Below, piece by piece: positions 54,703-63,150 of a stretch of DNA of 64,000 bases. Every line of letters begins with the position of its first letter. The first letter of the stretch is position 1. Position numbers and translations under genes: made by a program. The notes beneath the pieces were generated by a model. The model was given only the letters and a program-made list of their open reading frames with translations. It did no database searches and was not told the DNA's origin. The DNA is from Polaribacter sp. SA4-10 (lineage in GTDB: Bacteria > Bacteroidota > Bacteroidia > Flavobacteriales > Flavobacteriaceae): NCBI RefSeq assembly GCF_002163835.1, contig NZ_CP019331.1:248001-312000 (forward strand), in the 5' to 3' direction.

Positions 54703-54915
54703 TGAGAACTAAATTTTAAGGAAATAAAATTACTATTAATATGAATAAAGTAACTTATTATTATGTTAAATAATAAGTAGAATTTTATATTTTATATACA
54801 AGTACGAAGATACACGTTTAAAAGTAATACAGTAATATTTGATGCACTTGAAAAAAAGTAAAAACAAAACATAAAAAAGAACAGGAATCATAAGAGAATA
54901 AAAATAAAATAGTAC

Positions 54916-54923
54916 TATTTTTG
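54916..54923 (+). promoter_or_regulatory. Predicted -7 box (TATTTTTG) of nusB
   Basis: TATTTTTG fits TAnnTTTG and lies 51 nt before the nusB ATG, which begins a five-gene run. Confidence 0.5.
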
Positions 54924-54974
54924 CATCGCGTAAGAAAATTCTTTCGCATTTTTTTAAAATAAGTTCTTTAGAAA

Positions 54975-55913
54975 ATGATTAACAGAAGACATATTCGAGT
55001 TAAAGTAATGCAATCTGTGTACGCTATGTTGCAGTCTCATAATGATGATATCATTAGAGAAGAAAAATTTTTAAAACATAGTATCTTAAAAATGTACGAT
55101 TTGTATGTTTTAAATCTTCAATTATTGGTTGAAGTACAGAAACTGGCAGCTAAAAAAATGGCGCTTTCAAAAAAGAAAATTCTTGCTACTAAAGAAGATT
55201 TAAGGCCAAACACTAAATTTATAGACAATAAAATTATAAACACAATTGCAGAAAGCATAAGTGTTGAAGGTTATATTGAACTAAACAATTTAAACAACTG
55301 GGAATTAGATAAAGAATATGTAAGAATTATTTTTGAGGAATTGCAAAAAAGCGATTTGTACAAAAACTATTTAGAAACAGAAGAGGAGTCTTTTAAAGCA
55401 GATAAAGCTTTTGTTATTGATTTTTTCAAAGAAATTATTGCTCCAAATGATAAGTTAGGAGCATTTTTTGAAGATACAATGATTTCTTGGGTAGATGATA
55501 TTCCTTTTGTAAATACTTGGGTTGTAAAAACTTTAAGTAAGCAAAAAGAGAACAGTACTTTTTTCTTAAGCAGTCTTTATAAAGATAAAGATGATGAAGA
55601 TTTTGTATCTCAATTGTTTAGAAAAACTGTTTTAAAACATAAAGAGTACGAGCAAGATATTACTGAAAAGACACCAAACTGGGAAACAGATAGAATTGCA
55701 GATATAGATATGATTCTTATTAAAATGTCTTTAACAGAGTTTATGAATTTTCCATCGATACCAACAAGAGTTACAATTAATGAATATATAGAAATCTCTA
55801 AAGATTATTCTACAGAAAAGAGTAGTTATTTTATAAATGGAGTTTTAGATAAAATCTCAAGAGATTTTATAGAAAATAAAAGAATTGTTAAAATAGGGAG
55901 AGGTTTACTGTAA
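54975..55913 (+). CDS. nusB: Transcription antitermination factor NusB
   Basis: This 312-residue protein is a Bacteroidota-type NusB, about twice the usual 140 residues because of an N-terminal extension. The C-terminal NusB domain has NWETDRIADIDMILIKMSLTEFM, then RVTINEYIEISKDYSTEKSSYFINGVLDKI, matching the family core. The N terminus MINRRHIRVKVMQSVYAM is also typical. It acts in rRNA transcription antitermination. It heads nusB-DUF1573-yajC-ybbR-coaE, an arrangement usual in this phylum. Confidence 0.93.
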   Translation: MINRRHIRVKVMQSVYAMLQSHNDDIIREEKFLKHSILKMYDLYVLNLQLLVEVQKLAAKKMALSKKKILATKEDLRPNTKFIDNKIINTIAESISVEGYIELNNLNNWELDKEYVRIIFEELQKSDLYKNYLETEEESFKADKAFVIDFFKEIIAPNDKLGAFFEDTMISWVDDIPFVNTWVVKTLSKQKENSTFFLSSLYKDKDDEDFVSQLFRKTVLKHKEYEQDITEKTPNWETDRIADIDMILIKMSLTEFMNFPSIPTRVTINEYIEISKDYSTEKSSYFINGVLDKISRDFIENKRIVKIGRGLL

Positions 55914-55966
55914 CTTAATTGTTTTAGAGCATTAATTTGTTATTTTTACACAAAATATTAATCACA

Positions 55967-56431
55967 ATGAAAAAAGTAACAATTTTATTAGCATTTATAG
56001 TTTCTGTGATTGGATTTACTTCTTGTAAAGACGCAAATCCATCAGCAAAAATTAATAAAGAAAATTTAAACAAAGCAATTTCTAGAGATGTAGAAATTAA
56101 AAAAGGAACAGCATTAATTTCACTTGATAAAAAAGAGTATGATTTTGGTACTGTAGATGAAGGGGTTATTGTAGAAACAGTATTTAATGTTACTAACATT
56201 GGTGAAACTGATTTAGTAATTACAAAAGCAGTAGGTTCTTGTGGTTGTACAGTTCCTGTTTGGCCTAAAGATCCAATAAAACCAGGAGAAACAGGTGAGA
56301 TTGCAGTGAAATTTAATACTTCAGGAAAACCAAATAGACAATTAAAAACGGTTACATTAACAACGAATACAGAAGCAGGTAGAGAAGTTCTTACCTTAAA
56401 AGGTTCTGTAATACCAAAAGCAAAACAATAA
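55967..56431 (+). CDS. DUF1573 lipoprotein
   Basis: From the ATG at 55967 (an earlier TTG at 55937 is not used) this is a 154-residue protein with a lipoprotein signal; the lipobox cysteine is in GFTSC. The mature part has the DUF1573 ASPM/immunoglobulin-like pattern FGTVDEGVIVETVFNVTNIG and GSCGCTVPVWPKDPIKPGE. It is expected on the periplasmic side of the envelope. The function is unknown. It follows nusB by 53 bp and precedes yajC by 1 bp. Confidence 0.88.
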   Translation: MKKVTILLAFIVSVIGFTSCKDANPSAKINKENLNKAISRDVEIKKGTALISLDKKEYDFGTVDEGVIVETVFNVTNIGETDLVITKAVGSCGCTVPVWPKDPIKPGETGEIAVKFNTSGKPNRQLKTVTLTTNTEAGREVLTLKGSVIPKAKQ

Positions 56432-56432
56432 G

Positions 56433-56750
56433 ATGTTTACAACAATGTTTTTACAATTTGATGCAGGAAGTTTAACAAGTATGTTGCCTTTTTTAGCAAT
56501 GATTTTAGTCTTATATTTCTTTATGATAAGACCTCAAATGAATCGTCAGAAAAAAGAAAAGTCTTTTCAATCAGAAATTAAAAAAGGTGCAAAAGTGATT
56601 ACTTCAAGTGGTATTCATGGTAAAATTGCAGAAGTTAATGCTACAGATAATACTGTAACAATAGAAACTGGTGCAGGAAAAATTAAATTTGAACGTTCTG
56701 CTATTTCTATGGAATTAAGTAAAAAATACTTAGCTCCAGAAAAAAAGTAA
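56433..56750 (+). CDS. yajC: Sec translocase accessory subunit YajC
   Basis: This 105-residue protein has one transmembrane helix (about 17-33, MLPFLAMILVLYFFMI) then RPQMNRQKKEKSFQSEIKKG and VITSSGIHGKIAEV, the YajC signature. It associates with the SecDF complex. A second in-frame ATG four codons later is an alternative start. It is co-transcribed with the DUF1573 gene and followed by a hairpin terminator. Confidence 0.93.
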   Translation: MFTTMFLQFDAGSLTSMLPFLAMILVLYFFMIRPQMNRQKKEKSFQSEIKKGAKVITSSGIHGKIAEVNATDNTVTIETGAGKIKFERSAISMELSKKYLAPEKK

Positions 56751-56770
56751 TTTTCAATTAATAGTATTAT

Positions 56771-56812
56771 AAAGTGAGCTTTATCTATTTAGATGTTGCT
56801 CACTTTTTTTGT
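56771..56812 (+). terminator. Terminator between yajC and ybbR-like gene
   Basis: AAAGTGAGC (56771-56779) pairs with GCTCACTTT (56798-56806). An inner ATCTA/TAGAT stem extends the hairpin. A T run follows. Confidence 0.8.
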
Positions 56813-56854
56813 TTAATAGCTTTTATGTAAATTGCAATATAATTTATTCAAAAA

Positions 56855-57793
56855 TTGAAAGGAACTAAAAAAGTATCAAAAAATTTTATCGGATTTTTAG
56901 TAGCTTCTGTGCTAATTTGGTTGTTGATAACACTTTCTAAAGAGTATACAACAACAATAGCTTATCCGGTTTCATATATAAAAATACCTCAAGACAAACT
57001 TTTACAATCAACACCAAAAGAGGAAATAGATATTGTTATAAAGGCTTCAGGATTTAAAATAATTACTACTAAATTTAAGAAAAAACCAATAGTATTAACA
57101 GCAAACAGTTTAATTAGAAAAAGTAGTACTAAATATTATTTTTTAACTAAAAATCAGCTAATTAATATTCAAAAACAGTTGCTTTCTGGTATACAGTTGC
57201 AGCAAATTGTACAAGATACACTGTTTTTAGATTTAGGTACATTAGCGTCTAAAAAAATTGCAATTAAACCAATTTTAGATATTAATTATCATGTTGGATA
57301 TGATATATCTAAAAAGATAAATATAAAACCAGATAGTATTATAATTTCTGGCCCAGAAAGTATCATTAATAAAATTAATTTTTTTGAAACAACTATTTTA
57401 AAATTGGATGACGTAAAGTCTGATTTTAAAGAAAAAGTTGAAATTTTAATGCCAAAAAACGAGAAAAATATTCATTTTAAAAAAGAATCTATTACAATTT
57501 CTGGAGTTGTAGAGAAATTTACAGAAGGTAGTTTTCAAATTCCTTTTACAATAGTAAATTTACCTGAAAATTTAGAATTAAAAACACTTTCTAAAACGGT
57601 AGAAGTAATTTTTGTAGTTGGTTTATCTAATTTTAACAAAATTAATAAAGACTCTTTTATTGTAGAATGTGATTATAAAAATGCAGAAAAAAACAATTTA
57701 AGATACCTAATACCTAAAGTTATAAGCAGACCTAATTTTATTAAAAGTGTTAAAGTTGTTCCTATTATAATAGATTTCTTAATTCAAAAATAA
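56855..57793 (+). CDS. YbbR-like domain protein
   Basis: This 312-residue protein has one N-terminal transmembrane segment (about 11-28, IGFLVASVLIWLLITL). It is followed by repeated YbbR-like beta units, for example VSYIKIPQDKLL and DIVIKASGFKI. This resembles the CdaR/YbbR group that regulates c-di-AMP cyclase in Firmicutes, but no cyclase gene is adjacent here. The start is a TTG at 56855, the only suitable codon after an in-frame stop. The coaE ATG follows the stop directly. Confidence 0.82.
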   Translation: MKGTKKVSKNFIGFLVASVLIWLLITLSKEYTTTIAYPVSYIKIPQDKLLQSTPKEEIDIVIKASGFKIITTKFKKKPIVLTANSLIRKSSTKYYFLTKNQLINIQKQLLSGIQLQQIVQDTLFLDLGTLASKKIAIKPILDINYHVGYDISKKINIKPDSIIISGPESIINKINFFETTILKLDDVKSDFKEKVEILMPKNEKNIHFKKESITISGVVEKFTEGSFQIPFTIVNLPENLELKTLSKTVEVIFVVGLSNFNKINKDSFIVECDYKNAEKNNLRYLIPKVISRPNFIKSVKVVPIIIDFLIQK

Positions 57794-58384
57794 ATGATTG
57801 TTGGTTTAACAGGAGGAATAGGAAGTGGTAAAACTACAGTAGCAAAACTCTTTTCTGAGTATAAAAATGTTGCCGTTTATATTGCTGATATTGAAGCTAA
57901 AAAATTAATGAATTCTTCAATAATAATGAAGTCTAAAATTATTAAAGAGTTTGGTGAAGAAGCTTATAAAGATAATCAACTAAATAGAGAATTTATAGCT
58001 AATATTGTTTTTAATGATAAAGAAAAACTAACAATATTAAACTCAATTGTGCATCCAGAAGTAAAAAAACATTTTCAAAAATTTGTTTTAAAAAATACCA
58101 AAAGAGATTACATTTTATATGAAAATGCAATTCTATTTGAAAGTAATAATACTTCTTTTTGCGATGTGATTATCTCTGTTTTTGTACCTTTAAAGGTAAG
58201 AATTCAAAGAGTTATTTCTAGAGATAACACTTCTGAATCTGCCGTATTACAACGAATGAAAAACCAATGGTTAGAAGCTAAAAAATTACTCCAATCTAAC
58301 TATATAATTTGCAATATAAAGCTTGAAGACACTAAAAATCAAGTTGCAAAAATTCATAATATTTTAACAAAAAATAAAACATAG
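57794..58384 (+). CDS. coaE: Dephospho-CoA kinase
   Basis: This 196-residue kinase makes the last step of coenzyme A synthesis, phosphorylating dephospho-CoA. It has the P-loop GLTGGIGSGKTTVAKLF (residues 4-20), the AD motif in YIADIEAKKLM and the lid region RVISRDN. The length suits the family. It is directly after the ybbR-like gene, with no gap, and is the last gene of the nusB cluster. Confidence 0.93.
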   Translation: MIVGLTGGIGSGKTTVAKLFSEYKNVAVYIADIEAKKLMNSSIIMKSKIIKEFGEEAYKDNQLNREFIANIVFNDKEKLTILNSIVHPEVKKHFQKFVLKNTKRDYILYENAILFESNNTSFCDVIISVFVPLKVRIQRVISRDNTSESAVLQRMKNQWLEAKKLLQSNYIICNIKLEDTKNQVAKIHNILTKNKT

Positions 58385-58482
58385 GTTTAAGAAAGTTCAA
58401 CGTTTATGTTAAAAAAGACTTAAAAATTTAACTGTATTCCATATTTTATATCAAAAATTCTAAATAGGTTTTTTTAATGTAT

Positions 58483-58490
58483 TAACTTTG
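58483..58490 (+). promoter_or_regulatory. Predicted -7 box (TAACTTTG), 4 nt from start codon
   Basis: TAACTTTG fits TAnnTTTG and ends only 4 nt before the kinase ATG, predicting a leaderless mRNA for this two-component operon. Confidence 0.5.
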
Positions 58491-58494
58491 ATTT

Positions 58495-60063
58495 ATGGGT
58501 AAGAAAATGTTTGTTCTTATTGTAGTTTTAATGAGCATTTCTTTAATAGGGATTATTGCTGTGCAAGTCTATTGGATTAATAATGCCGTTGAAAGTAAAA
58601 AGGAGCAATTTAAGAATGATGTTCAAAAATCTTTAGGAAGAATTTCAGAAAAAATTAATAAAAATGAAGAATATATTCTTGAAAAAAAGATTGAAAATTT
58701 CATTGAAAATACGGGTTTAGCTAATAATGCTCAAATTAGAAATTATCTTTTTCAAGAAATTGATACAACAACAAAAGAGAGAATTACTTTTGGAGCTACT
58801 TTTTTAGAAGAAAACTTTAAACTTCCAACCGATTTTTTAAATAATGATTCTATCATTTATAAAAGAGTTTCTGGAAAAAAAGATTTTTTTAGCACAAAAT
58901 TAATCAAAGGTGTAGATAATGAACCTTCTGTTTATGATGAATCAAGATTTTCTACAACCAAAAGATTTTATAATATAGAAAAAACATTTTTCTCTAATGT
59001 TTATGGAGACATAAGAAGTAGAAAGCCAATAAACCAAAGAATTAGTAATAGTGAGTTAAAAACTATTATAGAAGAAGAATTAGAGAAAAGAAATATTTAT
59101 TTAAATTTTAAATACGGTGTTTATAGTAATGATGGTTTGGCAACCAAATTAAAATCTGGTTATTATACAATTAATAAAAAAGAGAGTTATCCCTATCCGC
59201 TTTTTTTTAATTCAGAGAATGAAGTAGATTATATATTATACATAACATTTCCTTCTAAAAATGATCATATTTTATCAGAAATTTCTAATATATTATTACT
59301 GTCGTTATTTTTTATTTTTATAATTATTATCGCTTTTTCTAGTTCGTTATATCAATTAACTAGGCAGAAGAAAATTTCAGAAATAAAAACGGATTTCATC
59401 AATAATATGACACATGAGTTTAAAACACCCATTGCTACCATCAATTTAGCGTTAGATTCTATTAAGAATCCTAAAATTATAGATGATAAAGAGAAAGTGT
59501 TGCGTTATGTGAAAATGATTAGAGATGAGAATAAAAGAATGCATTCTCAAGTTGAAAATGTTTTACGAATTTCTAGGTTAGAAAAAAATCAAATAGATAT
59601 TAGTAAGGAAACTATTGATATGCACGACATAATAGAAGATGCAATTACGCATATTAGTTTGTTAATAGATGATAGAAATGGTAGTGTAGAAACACATTTT
59701 AAATCAGTTGTAGCAGAATTACCAGGTAATGAATTTCACCTTACCAATGTTGTAGTAAATATGTTAGAAAATGCATTAAAATATTCTGAAGGCGCTCCAA
59801 AGATAGATGTGTATACAGAAAGTGTTGGTAAATTCTTCATTTTAAAAATAAAAGATGAAGGAATAGGAATGAGTAAGGCTGTTCAAAAAAATGTTTTCGA
59901 TAAATTTTATAGAGAACAAAAAGGAAACATTCATGATGTAAAAGGTCATGGTTTAGGATTGGCTTATGTAAAAGAAATTGTTGAAAAACATCATGGAACA
60001 GTTTTTGTTGAAAGTGAAAAAGGAAAAGGAAGCATATTTACAGTAAAATTACCTTTAATTTAA
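58495..60063 (+). CDS. Sensor histidine kinase
   Basis: This 522-residue kinase has two transmembrane helices (about 6-28 and 264-285) flanking an extracytoplasmic sensor of about 235 residues. The phospho-accepting H307 is in NNMTHEFKTPIATIN. The ATPase domain shows the N box NVVVNMLENALKYS, G1 KDEGIGMS and the G2 region KGHGLGLAYV. No PAS or HAMP domain is evident. It is transcribed with the OmpR-type regulator 11 bp downstream. The signal is unknown. Confidence 0.94.
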   Translation: MGKKMFVLIVVLMSISLIGIIAVQVYWINNAVESKKEQFKNDVQKSLGRISEKINKNEEYILEKKIENFIENTGLANNAQIRNYLFQEIDTTTKERITFGATFLEENFKLPTDFLNNDSIIYKRVSGKKDFFSTKLIKGVDNEPSVYDESRFSTTKRFYNIEKTFFSNVYGDIRSRKPINQRISNSELKTIIEEELEKRNIYLNFKYGVYSNDGLATKLKSGYYTINKKESYPYPLFFNSENEVDYILYITFPSKNDHILSEISNILLLSLFFIFIIIIAFSSSLYQLTRQKKISEIKTDFINNMTHEFKTPIATINLALDSIKNPKIIDDKEKVLRYVKMIRDENKRMHSQVENVLRISRLEKNQIDISKETIDMHDIIEDAITHISLLIDDRNGSVETHFKSVVAELPGNEFHLTNVVVNMLENALKYSEGAPKIDVYTESVGKFFILKIKDEGIGMSKAVQKNVFDKFYREQKGNIHDVKGHGLGLAYVKEIVEKHHGTVFVESEKGKGSIFTVKLPLI

Positions 60064-60074
60064 AAAAATATAAA

Positions 60075-60776
60075 ATGGGAAGTAAAAAAATTTTATTAGT
60101 AGAGGACGATCCAAATTTTGGAACCGTTCTTAAAGATTATTTAGCATTAAATGATTATAATGTAACGCATGCTAAAGATGGAATAGAGGGTTTAATTATG
60201 TTTAAAAATAGCGATTATGATTTGTGTATTTTAGATGTAATGATGCCAAGAAAAGATGGTTTTTCTTTAGCTCAAGATATCAGAACAACAAACAAAGAAG
60301 TGCCAATTATTTTCTTAACAGCAAAAACGTTAAAAGAAGATGTATTAAGAGGATACGCTGTTGGTGCAGATGATTATCTAAATAAACCTTTTGATTCTGA
60401 AGTACTATTGCATAAAATCAAAGCAATTTTGCAAAGAAAAGATACAGATAAATCAGCAGAATCTGAGCAATTTGAATTTACAATAGGAAGTTTGTTTTTT
60501 AATTCTAAACTACGTCATTTATCTGTAGGTAAAGATGGAGAACCAATAAAGCTATCTCCAAAAGAGAGTAAATTGTTAAGAATGTTAGCGATTCATAAAA
60601 ATGATTTAATGCCAAGAGAATTAGCATTAACTAAAATTTGGAGAGATGACAACTACTTTACTTCTAGAAGTATGGATGTTTATATTGCAAAATTACGTAA
60701 GTATTTAAAGAAAGATGAAAATGTTGAAATTCTAAATATTCATGGAGAAGGATTTCGATTAGTAGAAAAGGCATAA
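60075..60776 (+). CDS. OmpR-family response regulator
   Basis: This 233-residue regulator has a receiver domain (about 5-118, phospho-acceptor D54 in CILDVMMP, acidic pair E10-D11-D12, K104 or near in LNKPF). Its winged-helix DNA-binding domain is near 130-230, with LSPKESKLLRMLA, TSRSMDVYIAKLRKYL and GEGFRL. It is the partner of the kinase just upstream. A hairpin terminator follows the operon. Confidence 0.95.
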   Translation: MGSKKILLVEDDPNFGTVLKDYLALNDYNVTHAKDGIEGLIMFKNSDYDLCILDVMMPRKDGFSLAQDIRTTNKEVPIIFLTAKTLKEDVLRGYAVGADDYLNKPFDSEVLLHKIKAILQRKDTDKSAESEQFEFTIGSLFFNSKLRHLSVGKDGEPIKLSPKESKLLRMLAIHKNDLMPRELALTKIWRDDNYFTSRSMDVYIAKLRKYLKKDENVEILNIHGEGFRLVEKA

Positions 60777-60803
60777 TTTATAAATACTTCCCCCAAAAAT
60801 TTT

Positions 60804-60842
60804 AACCTGATAGTAATCATGCTATCAGGTTTTCTTTTTTTG
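60804..60842 (+). terminator. Rho-independent terminator of the kinase/regulator operon
   Basis: AACCTGATAG (60804-60813) pairs with CTATCAGGTT (60822-60831) around an 8-nt loop, followed by a T-rich tract. The tract runs directly into the next promoter. Confidence 0.88.
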
Positions 60843-60850
60843 TATTTTTG
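60843..60850 (+). promoter_or_regulatory. Predicted -7 box (TATTTTTG) at the end of a terminator
   Basis: TATTTTTG fits TAnnTTTG and lies 20 nt before the ATG of the Sua5/YciO-type gene. It begins where the previous terminator ends. Confidence 0.5.
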
Positions 60851-60870
60851 TATAAATAAAAAAGTATAAA

Positions 60871-61491
60871 ATGGCAGAATTTATAAAAATTTACAATGAA
60901 AACCCAAATCAAACAGCCATTGATAAAGTTGTAAAAGTCTTACAAAATGGAGGTTTAGTTATTTATCCCACAGATACTGTTTATGGCCTAGGATGTGATA
61001 TAACGAACACAAAAGCTTTAGAGAAAATTGCAAAAATTAAAGGGTTAAAATTAGACAAAGCTAATTTTTCTTTTGTTTGTAATGATTTAAGCCACTTGTC
61101 AGATTATGTGAAACAAATAGATTCGTCAACTTTTAAAATCTTAAAAAGAGCATTACCAGGGCCTTATACTTTTATTTTACCCGGTAGTAATAATTTACCA
61201 AAAGCTTTTAAGAAAAGAAAAACGGTTGGAATTAGAATTCCAGATAATAATATTGCACGAAAATTAGTAGCAACTTTAGGAAACCCAATTGTATCTACTT
61301 CTATACATGATGAAGATGATGTTTTAGAATATACAACAGATCCAGAATTAATTTTTGAAAAATGGAATAAGTTAGTTGATATTGTAATTGATGGAGGATA
61401 TGGAGATAATCATGCTTCTACTGTTATAGATTTAACAACGAATGAGCCGGAAGTTATTAGAGAAGGAAAAGGAGCTTTAGATATTCTTTAA
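60871..61491 (+). CDS. Sua5/YciO/YwlC-family protein (threonylcarbamoyl-AMP synthase-like)
   Basis: This 206-residue protein has the YrdC-like fold motifs VIYPTDTVYGLGCDI, ALPGPYTFILPGS and RIPDNNIARKL. The STSIHDED segment is also typical. Family members make threonylcarbamoyl-AMP for tRNA t6A modification, but the YciO subgroup has no proven role. The length of about 206, without the Sua5 C-terminal domain, fits YrdC/YciO. Its stop codon abuts the stop of the converging glycosyltransferase gene. Confidence 0.88.
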   Translation: MAEFIKIYNENPNQTAIDKVVKVLQNGGLVIYPTDTVYGLGCDITNTKALEKIAKIKGLKLDKANFSFVCNDLSHLSDYVKQIDSSTFKILKRALPGPYTFILPGSNNLPKAFKKRKTVGIRIPDNNIARKLVATLGNPIVSTSIHDEDDVLEYTTDPELIFEKWNKLVDIVIDGGYGDNHASTVIDLTTNEPEVIREGKGALDIL

Positions 61492-62490
61492 TTATCTTAA
61501 CTCTTTAAACTTTTTTCTACCCAAAACAAAATATTGCCAAACAATGCTTGTGTGCAGATTGTAATCTTGTCTTTTTTGTAAATTTCTGCGTTTTTTTAGA
61601 AACTTATAAAAGTTTTTGTAAAAACTAAAATGTGCTTTTAGAATAGCCCAAGTATGAATTGGTCTAAACTCTAGTAAGAACTTTAAACCAGCGATTCCAT
61701 CTAAAATTAAACGAGAAAAAATCACGAATAAAAACCATTGTTTTGGAACGTTTTTCACCACATTTAATAAACTATTTCTAAAATTTAAAAATGTTTTTTG
61801 AGGATTAGTCTCTTGTAAAGTTGCACCACCAACATGAAAAACTGTTGATAAGCCAACATATTTTATTTTATAACCTGTATTTTGAACTCTCCAGCACAAA
61901 TCAATTTCTTCTTGATGCGCAAAATAATCTTCATCAAAACCTGCTAATTGATGAAATACTTTTGATCTAATAAAAAAACAAGCGCCAGAAGCCCAGAAAA
62001 TTTCAGCAATATCATCAAATTGTCCGTTGTCTTTTTCTAAATGATTAAAAACACGTCCCCTACAATAAGGATACCCAAATAAATCTACAAAACCACCAGC
62101 AGCACCAGCATATTCAAATTTGGTTTTGTCTTTATAATCTAATATTTTTGGTTGAATAATAGCCGTTTTGTCATCATTCTTAAAAGTATCTAAAATTGGT
62201 TTTAACCAATTTTTTGTTACTTCAACATCAGAATTTATAAGGCAAAAAATATCTGCTTCTATCTGTTGTAAAGCATCATTATAACCTTTTGCATAACCAC
62301 CATTAATTGTATTCTCTATAATTTTTACTGAAGGAAAAAATTCTTTAACGTACTTTATAGAGGTGTCTGTAGACGCATTATCAGCAACATAAATTTCTGC
62401 TTCTTGCAAAGTGAAATTCACGATTGAAGGCAAAAACTGTTCTAAGAGTTTTTGTCCGTTCCAATTTAATATGACAATGGCTGTTTTCAA
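61492..62490 (-). CDS. Glycosyltransferase family 2
   Basis: This 332-residue enzyme has the GT2 nucleotide-sugar domain: AIVILNWNGQKLLEQFLPSI, VADNASTDTS, and INSDVEV as the DXD-like metal site. Later come FDEDYFAHQEEIDLCWRVQN, resembling the rhamnosyltransferase type. A hydrophobic segment lies near 240-262 (WFLFVIFSRLILDGIAG). It probably adds sugars to surface polysaccharides. The start is a TTG at 62490; no ATG is available. It converges with the Sua5-type gene with no spacer. Confidence 0.9.
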   Translation of the reverse strand: MKTAIVILNWNGQKLLEQFLPSIVNFTLQEAEIYVADNASTDTSIKYVKEFFPSVKIIENTINGGYAKGYNDALQQIEADIFCLINSDVEVTKNWLKPILDTFKNDDKTAIIQPKILDYKDKTKFEYAGAAGGFVDLFGYPYCRGRVFNHLEKDNGQFDDIAEIFWASGACFFIRSKVFHQLAGFDEDYFAHQEEIDLCWRVQNTGYKIKYVGLSTVFHVGGATLQETNPQKTFLNFRNSLLNVVKNVPKQWFLFVIFSRLILDGIAGLKFLLEFRPIHTWAILKAHFSFYKNFYKFLKKRRNLQKRQDYNLHTSIVWQYFVLGRKKFKELR

Positions 62491-62566
62491 GGGTGCGAAT
62501 TTACATTTTAATAAATTATTCTCTTATAATTTTTTCTTAATAATAAATGAAGTTTTTTAAATATTG

Positions 62567-62613
62567 TCAGTTCAAGACAAGTTCTTTTTTAAGAATTTTG
62601 TATTGAGAACTGA
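62567..62613. repeat. Degenerate palindromic intergenic repeat
   Basis: TCAGTTC (62567-62573) and GAACTGA (62607-62613) are inverted, and CACTGGAATGACA lies about 55 bases further on. From memory, this combination resembles short dispersed repeats in flavobacterial intergenic regions, but it is worn and the call is tentative. The 199-bp spacer (62491-62689) holds no gene. Confidence 0.35.
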
Positions 62614-62689
62614 TTTAGAGTTTATGATTTCTATTAAAAAAGAAGACTACTTCAAAAAATGATTTCTGTTTTCACTGGAATGACAATTA

Positions 62690-63133
62690 TTATTTATAAT
62701 TAGGAACTTCTTTTAAGAAAATATAGGTTTCATTTTTAAAATCCATTTTACAATAAAAATGTTCTAAACCATTGGTAACAATAATAAAATTAGCTTTCAG
62801 TTCTAAATTATACCGTGCAATTTGATCAAAAGTATCTTGCGTTATTTTAACTTTAGGCGCCTTGCATTCTACTAATATTTCTGGTTTTCCTTCAGAATTA
62901 AAAACTAAAATATCACTTCTTTTTTTTAAATTATTTACTGTAAGTTGCTTTTCTATAGCGATTAATGACGATGGATATTTTTTTTTATCCATTAAAAAGA
63001 GTACAAAATGCTGACGAACCCATTCTTCTGGAGTTAAAACCATATATTTTTTTCTAATTATATCAAAAATAAGCGTCTTATTTTCGTTACTTTTGAGTTT
63101 GAAATTATATGTTGGTAGATTGAGTTTTAGCAT
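62690..63133 (-). CDS. HsdR N-terminal-like nuclease domain protein
   Basis: From the ATG at 63133 (a TTG one codon earlier is an alternative), this 147-residue protein contains only the HSDR_N_2 (type I restriction R-subunit N-terminal) domain. The PD-(D/E)xK-type site is visible as RSDILVF followed by PEILVECKAPK. There is no helicase part and no HsdM or HsdS gene nearby, so it is not a working restriction enzyme. It is divergent from holA with only 17 bp between start codons. In flavobacteria, an HSDR_N-type gene next to holA appears common, but I cannot prove it here. Confidence 0.88.
   Translation of the reverse strand: MLKLNLPTYNFKLKSNENKTLIFDIIRKKYMVLTPEEWVRQHFVLFLMDKKKYPSSLIAIEKQLTVNNLKKRSDILVFNSEGKPEILVECKAPKVKITQDTFDQIARYNLELKANFIIVTNGLEHFYCKMDFKNETYIFLKEVPNYK
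63088..63095 (+). promoter_or_regulatory. Predicted -7 box (TACTTTTG) for holA, inside the HsdR-N gene
   Basis: TACTTTTG fits TAnnTTTG and lies 55 nt before the holA ATG. It is within the start of the oppositely oriented HsdR-N-like gene. Confidence 0.45.
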
Positions 63134-63137
63134 CAAT

Positions 63138-63145
63138 CAAAAGTA
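63138..63145 (-). promoter_or_regulatory. Predicted -7 box (TACTTTTG) of the HsdR-N gene, 4 nt from its start
   Basis: TACTTTTG on the minus strand fits TAnnTTTG and ends 4 nt before the ATG at 63133. Upstream promoter DNA would lie within the holA coding sequence. Confidence 0.5.
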
Positions 63146-63150
63146 AGAAA

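Noticed and set aside
62690..63133. Type I restriction system
   Set aside because: Only an HsdR N-terminal domain is present, with no helicase, HsdM or HsdS gene.
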